This document shows positions 43,818-51,671 of a DNA stretch of 64,000 nt, piece by piece (positions within the stretch are counted from its first letter, which is position 1; each line of letters begins with the position of its first letter). Under the pieces are notes generated by a model, which searched no databases, had not been told where the DNA came from, and worked only from the letters and a program-made list of their open reading frames with translations. Origin of the DNA: Metabacillus idriensis (GTDB lineage: Bacteria > Bacillota > Bacilli > Bacillales > Bacillaceae). The position numbers and the translations under genes are program-made. The stretch lies in contig NZ_WKKF01000002.1 in NCBI RefSeq assembly GCF_009674765.1, forward strand, positions 310,001 through 374,000, in the 5' to 3' direction.

Positions 43818-46052
43818 TTGAATAAGGCTTTTATGTCAATTGTTGCATTAACACTATTCTTTTTGTTTGCGGAAGAAAATGCGTTTGCTGCTAATAGTAA
43901 TCCTTCAGAAGTGTCTGTTAATCTCAAACACTATGTCGGCAATGCCAAAGAAGTTACGGTTCAAGTTGAAGGCGAATACTATTTGGCCGGAGAAAATGAT
44001 TTCAAATTGAAAATTGGCCATACCTATAAAGTGAAAAATGAAAGCGGCAGATTGGTCTTGTATAATGGCAGCGTCAAGAACAAGTCGTTAAACAGTTCTG
44101 CCGTGTTTTTTCCTGTAAAATACGGCACCGAAAATTATATGAAGATTAATGGCCGTTCTTATTTAGGCACAATGAAATTCAAAGTTGAAAACAGTCAGTA
44201 CGTCCGTCCGGAAAATGAGCTTCCTCTTGAAGATTATTTAAAAGGCGTTGTACCTGGAGAAATGTATCCAAGCTGGCCTGTTGAGGCTCTTAAAGCTCAA
44301 TCCGTTTCAGCCAGAACGTACGCATTAAAAAGAATAAACCAAACAATTGATGATACAGTGAGTTTTCAAAAATATGAAGGATATATTTGGAGTAAATCCT
44401 CATATACCAACACAAATGAAGCGGTTAACCGGACAAAAGGCCAAGTTCTGAAGATGAATGGTAATTTGATTGAGGCTTTATACAGCTCAAGCAACGGCGG
44501 CAAAACGGAAAATAATGCAAATGTATGGACGAGCGGAACCCCGCTGTCATATTTCCCTGCAAAAACGGATCCTTATGATCCTAGAACTCCATGGAAAATC
44601 AGCGTGAATGAAAATCAGCTGGACCCGGCACATCTTGATTTAACAAAGCCTGCAGATTGGTGGAGTACTGTTAAGGAAAAAGACGTGAAGTATTCAAACA
44701 ATATCAAAACATGGCTTAAAACAGATAAAAACTTCACGGGCAAAGACATCAAAATTGTAAAAGTATCGAAGCTTGCTGTTTCTAATGAAAAAACAAGCGG
44801 GGATCGACGAAAAACAGGAAGCTACCGCATTGAATTTTATGTTAAAAATGTAAATGGCACCTATCAGATGAAAGACGGCAAGATTGAAACCGTCGTAAAA
44901 GAAGGCACAAACGTCAACATCACTGCCCTTCGTTCTATGTTTGGCACGGTGGAATTCAAAAGTCATTTAATTGATTCCCTGACATTTGAAAATGGTGTCT
45001 ACACCTTTAACGGCCGCGGCTTTGGCCACGGCGTCGGAATGAGCCAGTACGGAGCTAAAGCCATGTCAGATCAAAAGCAAAATTATATGGAAATCACTAA
45101 TTTCTATTACCCTGGCACAAACTATGATAACTATATTGGTCAAGCCGTTGAAGAAATTGAAGGCGCAGACCGCTATGAAACAAGTGCAGCCATTGCCGAG
45201 TTCGGATGGGCATCTGCAAATACGGTCTTTATCGGGCGGGGAGATAATCCGGTTGATGCTTTAACTGGAAGCGTGCTTGCCAAAAAATACAATGCACCAT
45301 TGCTATTATCCAATCCTACTCAATTATCTGATTCCGTTAAACAAACGTTAGCGAATCTGAATCCTGCAAATATCTATATTCTTGGCGGAAAATCGGCCAT
45401 TTCTGATTCAGTGGAAGCAGAGCTTAAAGGTATCGCAGCAAATGTACACCGCATCAGCGGTTCAGAGCGATATGATACGGCAGCAGCCGTCGCTAAACAA
45501 GTAGGCCATTCCGGCTCAATCTTTATTACTTCTGACAGCAGTGAATCGCCGGATGCTTTGTCCATTGCTTCCTATGCAGCAGCTGAGCAGATGCCGATCC
45601 TTTATACAAAAGCTGACACTGTTCCAAAAGCAGTTGCAAATTACATCAGCGGCAATGGTGTTCGCAAAGTAACGATTGTCGGAGGAGAGACAGCTGTATC
45701 AGCTAAGGTTCAATCTCAGCTTGAAGCTTTAGTAGGTGCTGGCAATGTTGACCGCGTATACGGAAAAGACCGCTATGAAACTAGCGTAAATATCGTGAAA
45801 AAATACAACCTGGACAATCGTAAAGTCTTCTTTGCAAGAGGGACAGAGTTTATTGATGCTCTGCCTGGTTCAGTGCTGGCAGCGAACGACCGCGCACCTA
45901 TCATTCTAGTAGAAAAAGATGCAGTTCCGCTGCATGTCTCAAGCTACATCTATGATCACATGACATTCATCCCGCACATTCACTACCTGGGCGGAAAAGG
46001 AGCCATCTCTGAGCAAACCCGCAGCAGTCTGCAAAACTGGTTCCTGCAATAA
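43818..46052 (+). CDS. SpoIID/LytB domain protein - CWB2 x3
   Basis: This 744-residue protein has a signal peptide (about residues 1-25) and an SpoIID/LytB domain with the signature LPLEDYLKGVVPGEMYPSWP, LKAQSVSARTYAL and, near its end, GRGFGHGVGMSQYGAKAM. Three C-terminal CWB2 repeats follow (IEGADRYETS, ISGSERYDTA, VYGKDRYETS). SpoIID is a glycan-strand lytic enzyme, and LytB in Bacillus subtilis stimulates the amidase LytC. TTG 43818 has GGAGGA at seven bases. Together with the amidase and lipoprotein upstream it forms a lytABC-like set with the domain order reversed relative to B. subtilis. Confidence 0.93.
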   Translation: MNKAFMSIVALTLFFLFAEENAFAANSNPSEVSVNLKHYVGNAKEVTVQVEGEYYLAGENDFKLKIGHTYKVKNESGRLVLYNGSVKNKSLNSSAVFFPVKYGTENYMKINGRSYLGTMKFKVENSQYVRPENELPLEDYLKGVVPGEMYPSWPVEALKAQSVSARTYALKRINQTIDDTVSFQKYEGYIWSKSSYTNTNEAVNRTKGQVLKMNGNLIEALYSSSNGGKTENNANVWTSGTPLSYFPAKTDPYDPRTPWKISVNENQLDPAHLDLTKPADWWSTVKEKDVKYSNNIKTWLKTDKNFTGKDIKIVKVSKLAVSNEKTSGDRRKTGSYRIEFYVKNVNGTYQMKDGKIETVVKEGTNVNITALRSMFGTVEFKSHLIDSLTFENGVYTFNGRGFGHGVGMSQYGAKAMSDQKQNYMEITNFYYPGTNYDNYIGQAVEEIEGADRYETSAAIAEFGWASANTVFIGRGDNPVDALTGSVLAKKYNAPLLLSNPTQLSDSVKQTLANLNPANIYILGGKSAISDSVEAELKGIAANVHRISGSERYDTAAAVAKQVGHSGSIFITSDSSESPDALSIASYAAAEQMPILYTKADTVPKAVANYISGNGVRKVTIVGGETAVSAKVQSQLEALVGAGNVDRVYGKDRYETSVNIVKKYNLDNRKVFFARGTEFIDALPGSVLAANDRAPIILVEKDAVPLHVSSYIYDHMTFIPHIHYLGGKGAISEQTRSSLQNWFLQ

Positions 46053-46059
46053 TGAATAG

Positions 46060-46107
46060 AAACTGACTCTAAAAACGTTGGAAGACGGTTTTAGAGTCAG
46101 TTTTTTT
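46060..46107 (+). terminator. Intrinsic terminator after the SpoIID/LytB gene
   Basis: An 18-bp stem (AAACTGACTCTAAAAACG with CGGTTTTAGAGTCAGTTT, one mismatch) is followed by seven T. Confidence 0.92.
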
Positions 46108-46108
46108 C

Positions 46109-46167
46109 TGTTTTTCTGCCGGATCCTTATCTGTCTGTCGGGTCTGACCAGTCGGCTCCGCTTTTCT
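46109..46167 (-). repeat. Half copy (A) of the GAAAAGCGGA dispersed structured repeat
   Basis: On the minus strand it reads GAAAAGCGGAGCCG, then CCGACAGACAGATAAGGATC and CGGCAGAAAA, matching the 5' half of copy C (62221). The 3' arm is absent. It abuts the preceding terminator. Confidence 0.8.
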
Positions 46168-46262
46168 TCTTAACCAAACATTTATAAAACCTTAAAGGAA
46201 TAGGCTCTATTGATGTTGTAATATAAAGAGAGAGACTTTTGACATAACCAGGGGGTAGAGAT

Positions 46263-47141
46263 ATGCATGTGAAAAAAGCGATCATACCGGCTGCGGGTTT
46301 GGGAACAAGGTTTTTGCCGGCTACGAAGGCCCAGCCTAAAGAAATGCTGCCGATAGTTGATAAACCCACGATTCAATATATTATCGAAGAAGCCGTTGCT
46401 TCCGGAATTGAGGACATCTTAATCGTGTCCGGACGGGGAAAACGTGCGATTGAGGATCATTTTGATAAATCCTATGAGCTTGAAGAGACGCTGATTAAAA
46501 AAGAGAAATGGGATTTGCTCAGCAAGGTCCAGGGCATTTCGGAGCTTGCCAATATTCATTATATCCGTCAAAAAGAGCCTCTTGGTCTCGGGCATGCGAT
46601 TTATTGCGCCAGAAGATTCATAGGCAATGAACCTTTCGCTGTTATGCTTGGTGATGACATCGTTCAATCTGAGGTTCCTTGCTTAAAGCAATTAATCGCT
46701 GTTTATGATCAATTTCAAAGCACAGTGATCGGCGTGCAAAATGTAAAGCCTGAAGATGTTTCGAAGTATGGAATCGTAAGCTACAATGAAAATGAAAAAA
46801 TGGCTGACAATGTCTATAAAGTTAAAGATTTAGTCGAAAAACCAAAGCGGGAAGATGCCCCGTCTAATACGGCTATTTTAGGACGATATATCCTGCGGCC
46901 GGAGATTTTTGACATTCTTGCAAATCTTAAACCGGGTTCAGGCGGAGAAATTCAATTAACAGATGCTCTAAAAGAACTTGCCCATCAAGAAGAAGTAACG
47001 GCTTTTCATTTTAGCGGCAAAAGGTATGATGTCGGAGACAAGCTTGGCTTTATTCAGGCGACAATCGATTTTGCCATGGATAACAGTGAGCTGAGAGAAG
47101 ATATTCTGCAGTACATAAAAAATAAAGTTTCAAACGGATAG
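46263..47141 (+). CDS. gtaB: UTP-glucose-1-phosphate uridylyltransferase
   Basis: This 292-residue nucleotidyltransferase has the signature [20 protein letters not shown] at residues 10-29, the sugar-binding [12 protein letters not shown] and [15 protein letters not shown]. It makes UDP-glucose for wall polymers and glycolipids. AGGGGGTAGAG precedes ATG 46263. The gene directly precedes UDP-glucose dehydrogenase, its metabolic partner, with a 22-base gap, so the pair supplies UDP-glucuronate. Confidence 0.96.
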   Translation: MHVKKAIIPAAGLGTRFLPATKAQPKEMLPIVDKPTIQYIIEEAVASGIEDILIVSGRGKRAIEDHFDKSYELEETLIKKEKWDLLSKVQGISELANIHYIRQKEPLGLGHAIYCARRFIGNEPFAVMLGDDIVQSEVPCLKQLIAVYDQFQSTVIGVQNVKPEDVSKYGIVSYNENEKMADNVYKVKDLVEKPKREDAPSNTAILGRYILRPEIFDILANLKPGSGGEIQLTDALKELAHQEEVTAFHFSGKRYDVGDKLGFIQATIDFAMDNSELREDILQYIKNKVSNG

Positions 47142-47163
47142 AGAAAGGTCAGGGGATTACTCA

Positions 47164-48477
47164 GTGAGAATATCAGTTGCTGGAACCGGATATGTCGGGC
47201 TTGTCACAGGTGTATGCTTAGCTGAGATCGGCCATCAGGTAACGTGTGTGGATATCGATGAAAAGAAAGTTGATCTTCTGAACAATGGAGTTTCTCCTAT
47301 TTATGAACCTGGTCTAGAGGATTTAATGAAAAAAAATGTCCAGGCAGGAAGATTGTCTTTTACAGCAGATTCCCGCACAGCTTACGGGGAAAGCGAAATC
47401 ATTTTCATCGCGGTCGGCACGCCGGAAAAGGAAGACGGATCTGCTAATTTGACGTATGTTGAAGCGGCAGCTGTTCAAATCGCTGAACAGATTCAAAACG
47501 ATGTGATTATCGTTGTGAAAAGCACCGTTCCCGTCGGTACGAATGAATATATTCTTGAGATCATCAATCAGCATAAATCACCGCTCATCCGTACAGAAGT
47601 CGCGTCTAATCCTGAATTTCTCAGAGAGGGCTCAGCCATCCATGATACGTTCCACGGGGACCGTATCGTCATTGGGTCACGCTCTGCTTTTGCCGGGGAT
47701 AAGCTTGAAGAAATCTACAAACCGCTTGGTATTCCAGTAGTCAGGACAGATATTAGAAGTGCGGAAATGATTAAGTATGCTGCGAATGCATTTTTGGCAA
47801 CGAAAATCAGCTTTATCAATGAGATCGCCAATATTTGCGAAAAATTAGGCGCTGACATTGAAGATGTGGCAGAAGGAATTGGGAAAGACGCCAGAATCGG
47901 TTCGCAATTTTTAAAAGCCGGAATCGGATATGGCGGCTCCTGTTTTCCAAAAGATACGAAGGCACTAGTCCAATTAGCAGGCAACGTGCAGCATAAGTTT
48001 GATCTGCTGAATTCAGTCATCACTGTGAACAATCGGCAGCCGTTAAAATTAATCGAGTCAGCTAAAAAGCATTTGGGTTCTCTTGAAGGGAAAAAAATTG
48101 CTCTTCTCGGCTTAGCTTTCAAACCTAATACAGATGATGTCAGAGAAGCTGCTTCGCTTGTCATTGCGAAGGAATTGGCGAAGGAAGGTGCAGTCGTTAC
48201 TGGGTACGATCCTATCGCACTGGATGAAGCCCGGAAGGTGTTAAAGGAATCGATCACATATTGCGACACTATTGCTGATGCAATCACGGATGCAGATGCT
48301 GCATTTATTGTGACGGAGTGGGATGAAGTCCGGACGTTCCCTATGAACCTCTATCAGGAAAAAATGAACACCCCCATCTTAATTGATGGCAGAAACATCT
48401 ATCCGCTGCGAGATATTCCTGAATGGATGACTTATGTTTCAGTAGGACGCAAAGAAGTAATAAAAGGCCGTTCTTAA
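47164..48477 (+). CDS. tuaD: UDP-glucose 6-dehydrogenase
   Basis: This 437-residue enzyme has the Rossmann motif VAGTGYVGLVTGVCLAEIGH, a central helix, and the catalytic Cys260 in GYGGSCFPKDTKAL; the C-terminal domain carries LGLAFKPNTDDVREA. It converts UDP-glucose to UDP-glucuronate with two NAD+. The GTG start at 47164 is forced by the preceding gene and supported by AGGGGA upstream. In Bacillus subtilis TuaD feeds teichuronic acid; ugd is the alternative symbol. It is followed by a terminator. Confidence 0.94.
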   Translation: MRISVAGTGYVGLVTGVCLAEIGHQVTCVDIDEKKVDLLNNGVSPIYEPGLEDLMKKNVQAGRLSFTADSRTAYGESEIIFIAVGTPEKEDGSANLTYVEAAAVQIAEQIQNDVIIVVKSTVPVGTNEYILEIINQHKSPLIRTEVASNPEFLREGSAIHDTFHGDRIVIGSRSAFAGDKLEEIYKPLGIPVVRTDIRSAEMIKYAANAFLATKISFINEIANICEKLGADIEDVAEGIGKDARIGSQFLKAGIGYGGSCFPKDTKALVQLAGNVQHKFDLLNSVITVNNRQPLKLIESAKKHLGSLEGKKIALLGLAFKPNTDDVREAASLVIAKELAKEGAVVTGYDPIALDEARKVLKESITYCDTIADAITDADAAFIVTEWDEVRTFPMNLYQEKMNTPILIDGRNIYPLRDIPEWMTYVSVGRKEVIKGRS

Positions 48478-48520
48478 GTGGTTTCAAGCACTTGAGGATG
48501 GTCTTTTTTGGTCAAGCTTC
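48466..48520 (+). terminator. Intrinsic terminator after UDP-glucose dehydrogenase
   Basis: GGCCGTTCTTAAGTG pairs with CACTTGAGGATGGTC with several G-U pairs, followed by six T. It includes the stop codon. Confidence 0.75.
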
Positions 48521-48667
48521 TGAATACTATCCGAAACGGTAAAAATACTCGCCGGAATGGCCCATTTACTTTCTAAAAGAGTTAAACACTTGCCGATTTC
48601 AGTGATTTACTTTCCTTTTTCCATCTGTCTCCCAAATTAAATTCAAACATTTTTTTCTAAATACCGC

Positions 48668-48694
48668 TAAAGATTTCCCGGATCGACTCGATAT
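48668..48694 (+). promoter_or_regulatory. SigD-type (motility sigma) promoter of the SH3-amidase gene
   Basis: TAAA at 48668-48671, exactly 15 bases, then CTCGATAT at 48687-48694, matching six of eight positions of the SigD -10 consensus GCCGATAT. SigD drives autolysin genes such as lytC, lytD and lytF in Bacillus subtilis. Confidence 0.6.
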
Positions 48695-48720
48695 ATAAAC
48701 TGAGCAGGCTGTGCGGAAAG

Positions 48721-48757
48721 TCCCGGGCAGTTTGCCAGTTTACAAACACCCGGGAGG
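48721..48757 (+). promoter_or_regulatory. Leader hairpin covering the ribosome-binding site
   Basis: TCCCGGG (48721-48727) is the exact complement of CCCGGGA (48749-48755), and GTTTG pairs with CAAAC inside it. The 3' arm overlaps the GGGAGG ribosome site at 48752-48757, so the folded leader should hide it. Confidence 0.55.
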
Positions 48758-48767
48758 AACGTATGGA

Positions 48768-50480
48768 ATGAAAAAGCTTTTAGTCAGTGTGATTGCCGTT
48801 TTTTTACTTGCTGCAGGAATGATTGAATTTTGGACGCCTCAAAAAGCAGAAGCCTCAACTGTAACCTTTACATACTATGCAAAAAATGAGTTTGAAGCGC
48901 GGACCGGCCCTGGAGATCGTTTTTCAAAAGCGGGAAGAGTTGGGTTTCAGACAGCCTTTACCATTAAAAAAGGCGGAATCAGCAGCGGATGGGCTGAAAT
49001 TAAGCTTGGCGGAAAAACCATGTATGCCAAGGCTGCAGACATTACGAACAAAAAGCCTTCACAGCCGGTTTACTTTAACTATTATACCAAGGAACCTGTG
49101 AGTTTTTACGGAGGCAGAGGGACCCAGACGAAAAGATACGGATCTATAGCAGAGGATGCTGTCATTAAGGTTGCTAAAGGAACGGTTCTAAATGGGTGGG
49201 TTGAAATCAGCCATAAGGGAACAAAGTATTATGCAGATTACACAAAACTAACATCAGCCCAGCCTGTATTCTTTACCTACTATGCCGTTAAAAATGTCAC
49301 CTTATATAATGAGAGAAATACAAAAACACCTAAGGCAAAAATTGCTCCAGGTTCTGTTGTGAAAGTCAAAAAAGGCAGTGTCATCAGCGGCTGGAGCAGA
49401 ATCGAATACAATGGAATAAAAGGGTATGCACCATACAGCAGCATTGCGAGCAAACCTGTTTACTTTACCTATTATGCAAATAAAAACACAAAAGTTTATA
49501 CTTCGAAAAGCACAGCTTCTTCCGTGCTCGCGTCATTGACAACCAATGATCAAACAAAGATCAGACAGGGCGGGATCGCAAATGGGTGGGCAGAAGCCGA
49601 CCATAATGGCAAGACAGGATATATAAGATCATCGGATATTGTCAACAAACCAGTCGCTGTCGAAGAAATTGCACCCGAGGAACTAAAGTACTATGTACGC
49701 GTAAATTTGAGTCTTCGCACGAAAAAAAGTACAAGCTCCTCTATCATCCTGACAATCCCGCAAGGAAAAGAAGTTGAAGTGCTGAATCCTGCGGAACTTA
49801 AAGATGACTGGGTTTCAGTTAAATACAGCGGAAAAACAGGATATGTCTCAGCAAAATATCTAACTCTTGAACCTGTTGCAAAAGATACAGAGCTGAACAA
49901 AGTCATTGTGATCGATCCTGGTCATGGCGGAAAAGACCCTGGAGCAATTGGGAATGGCCTGCAGGAAAAAGATGTGACTCTGGCAGTGGGTAAAACAGCA
50001 GCTGAGAAGCTTAAGAAATTAGGCTATGACGTTCATATGACCCGGTCAGATGACACGTTTCTTTCATTAAACGAACGGACTGATTTTTCATACAGCAAGA
50101 ACGCAGGCGTTTTTGTCAGCTTTCACATGAATTCAAGCACGGCTCCATCAGCTAATGGAACAGAAACGTTTGCAACAAACGGCAGCGGCAGCTTTAGCAC
50201 GTCGTCTATGACTGACAAAGAAAAAGCAGACAGTGCAAAACTAGCAGCTTTTATTCAATCAAGGTTAGTAACTGCCTTAAAAACGACAAATCGGGGCATA
50301 AAAGAAGAAGCCTTCTATGTCATTGATAAAAATTATACAAGATCTGTGCTCATTGAAATGGGCTTTATCTCAAACAAAAATGATGCTGCCATTTTTAAGA
50401 CAAACAGCGGCAGGGATACTGCAGCTGAGGCGATCGCACAGGGAGTCAATGACTTCTATCAATGGAAGAAAAATAACTAA
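48768..50480 (+). CDS. Secreted SH3 x5 - Amidase_3 autolysin
   Basis: This 570-residue protein has a signal peptide (residues 1-30, ending QKAEA) and five bacterial SH3-like repeats. Four repeats open with a PVYFTYYA-type motif, and the fifth (KYYVRVNLSLRTKKST) is a more typical SH3b domain. A C-terminal Amidase_3 domain has zinc ligands in VIDPGHGGKDPGAIG (H386), LQEKDVTLAVG (Glu) and FVSFHMNSS (His), and catalytic Glu in VLIEMGFISN. It cleaves peptidoglycan stem peptides. It is targeted by SH3 repeats, unlike the CWB2 amidase at 40.8 kb. I chose ATG 48768 because GGGAGG precedes it. The leader carries a SigD-type promoter and a hairpin. Confidence 0.94.
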   Translation: MKKLLVSVIAVFLLAAGMIEFWTPQKAEASTVTFTYYAKNEFEARTGPGDRFSKAGRVGFQTAFTIKKGGISSGWAEIKLGGKTMYAKAADITNKKPSQPVYFNYYTKEPVSFYGGRGTQTKRYGSIAEDAVIKVAKGTVLNGWVEISHKGTKYYADYTKLTSAQPVFFTYYAVKNVTLYNERNTKTPKAKIAPGSVVKVKKGSVISGWSRIEYNGIKGYAPYSSIASKPVYFTYYANKNTKVYTSKSTASSVLASLTTNDQTKIRQGGIANGWAEADHNGKTGYIRSSDIVNKPVAVEEIAPEELKYYVRVNLSLRTKKSTSSSIILTIPQGKEVEVLNPAELKDDWVSVKYSGKTGYVSAKYLTLEPVAKDTELNKVIVIDPGHGGKDPGAIGNGLQEKDVTLAVGKTAAEKLKKLGYDVHMTRSDDTFLSLNERTDFSYSKNAGVFVSFHMNSSTAPSANGTETFATNGSGSFSTSSMTDKEKADSAKLAAFIQSRLVTALKTTNRGIKEEAFYVIDKNYTRSVLIEMGFISNKNDAAIFKTNSGRDTAAEAIAQGVNDFYQWKKNN

Positions 50481-50489
50481 TGTTCTAAG

Positions 50490-50524
50490 CCGGCAATCAG
50501 TGTTTTTGATTGCCGGTTTTTTTT
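50490..50524 (+). terminator. Intrinsic terminator after the SH3-amidase gene
   Basis: CCGGCAATCA pairs with TGATTGCCGG, followed by eight T. Confidence 0.92.
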
Positions 50525-50663
50525 ATGGTTGTTGCCGAAAGACAATTTTCGATATAATAAGTAGGGCCTTACAGAATACATAGAATAATTCTGCAAAAAC
50601 TAGCACAAGCGAGAATTGAAATTACGTCTTTGCCATTTTACATAATTAATTGGAGGAGTTTCT

Positions 50664-51671
50664 TTGAGTAAACTTATTATAGATCGTGTTAATGAAGCAT
50701 ATTATGGAGCTTTAGGAACAGATTTCAGCAAGAAAACCAGAGAGCGCATAAATTGGATTGTTACACATGTTACAGGCAGCAAAGTGCTTGATATTGGTTG
50801 CTCACAGGGTATCAATGCCATATTATTAGGTCGGGAAGGCAAAAAAGTAGATGGAATCGATATCTCTCATGAATCAATAGAATATGCAAAAACAGAGCTC
50901 GGCAAAGAACACCCGTCTGTGCAGGCATCCGTATCATTCAAGGTGTCAAACTTCATGACGGATCATGATATAGAAAAAAACTATGATACCATTTTACTGA
51001 CGGAAGTCCTTGAGCACATCAGTGACCCGGATTCCTTTTTAAAGAAAACGGCGTCTCATTTGAAGCCGGGCGGCAGACTGATTGTAACCGTGCCCTTTGG
51101 CATCAATGATTACTTGGATCATAAACGCACTTATTACTATTCTTTACTATCAGAACAATTGGGCGCTCATTTTAAAGTTGAGTCCTTTGAGTATTTGGGG
51201 AAGTGGACGGGCGTGATCTGCACAGCTTCCAAAGATGCCAATCCATCTTTCTATTCGGCAGAAAGCACGCAAAAATTGGAGCAGGGCTTTTACTGGCTTG
51301 AAAGAGATTATCTTCAGCGCATCGGCACGCTGATGGGACAGGCAACAAGAGACGAAAAAGAAATGAAGGAATTGCAGAAGAATCAAGGGTCAGCTGAAAA
51401 AATGAAGATTTTATATGACGACCTGAAAGCGCAAAGCCGTGAAAAGGATGAATACATCCGTCAGCTGCAGATTGAAACCGTTGAGCTGCTGAACCGTGAA
51501 GAGGAAGCGTTAAAAGCTGCCCTAAGCCGCTCAGAAAGAATTGAAGAGTTAAGCAGAAAAGTATCAAACCTGGAACATCGCTATAATGTTCTGAGAAAAT
51601 CCAGATTCGGCAGAGTCCAATTGAAGTTCTGGGAATTAAAGAAAAAAATAGCTGGAAGAGGTAGGAAATAA
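50664..51671 (+). CDS. SAM-dependent methyltransferase with coiled-coil tail
   Basis: This 335-residue class I methyltransferase has motif I KVLDIGCSQGINAILL (residues 40-55), an acidic residue in VDGIDISHES, and LLTEVLEHISDPDSFL. A long helical, charged tail (about residues 225-335) is predicted to be coiled coil and ends in KSRFGRVQLKFWELKKK, a motif shared with the small protein at 54.1 kb. It probably methylates a sugar or lipid-linked glycan, since glycosyltransferases follow; the target is not known. TTG 50664 has GGAGGAG upstream. Its stop overlaps the next start by one base (TAATG). Confidence 0.87.
   Translation: MSKLIIDRVNEAYYGALGTDFSKKTRERINWIVTHVTGSKVLDIGCSQGINAILLGREGKKVDGIDISHESIEYAKTELGKEHPSVQASVSFKVSNFMTDHDIEKNYDTILLTEVLEHISDPDSFLKKTASHLKPGGRLIVTVPFGINDYLDHKRTYYYSLLSEQLGAHFKVESFEYLGKWTGVICTASKDANPSFYSAESTQKLEQGFYWLERDYLQRIGTLMGQATRDEKEMKELQKNQGSAEKMKILYDDLKAQSREKDEYIRQLQIETVELLNREEEALKAALSRSERIEELSRKVSNLEHRYNVLRKSRFGRVQLKFWELKKKIAGRGRK

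Noticed and set aside
47715-48287. 190-codon minus-strand frame opposite UDP-glucose dehydrogenase
   Set aside because: It is a long shadow frame within a clear enzyme gene; the composition mirrors codon use on the plus strand.
48520-48767. c-di-AMP (ydaO) riboswitch before an autolysin gene
   Set aside because: The leader predicted from the SigD-type promoter is only about 66 bases, and I see none of the conserved ydaO core motifs.
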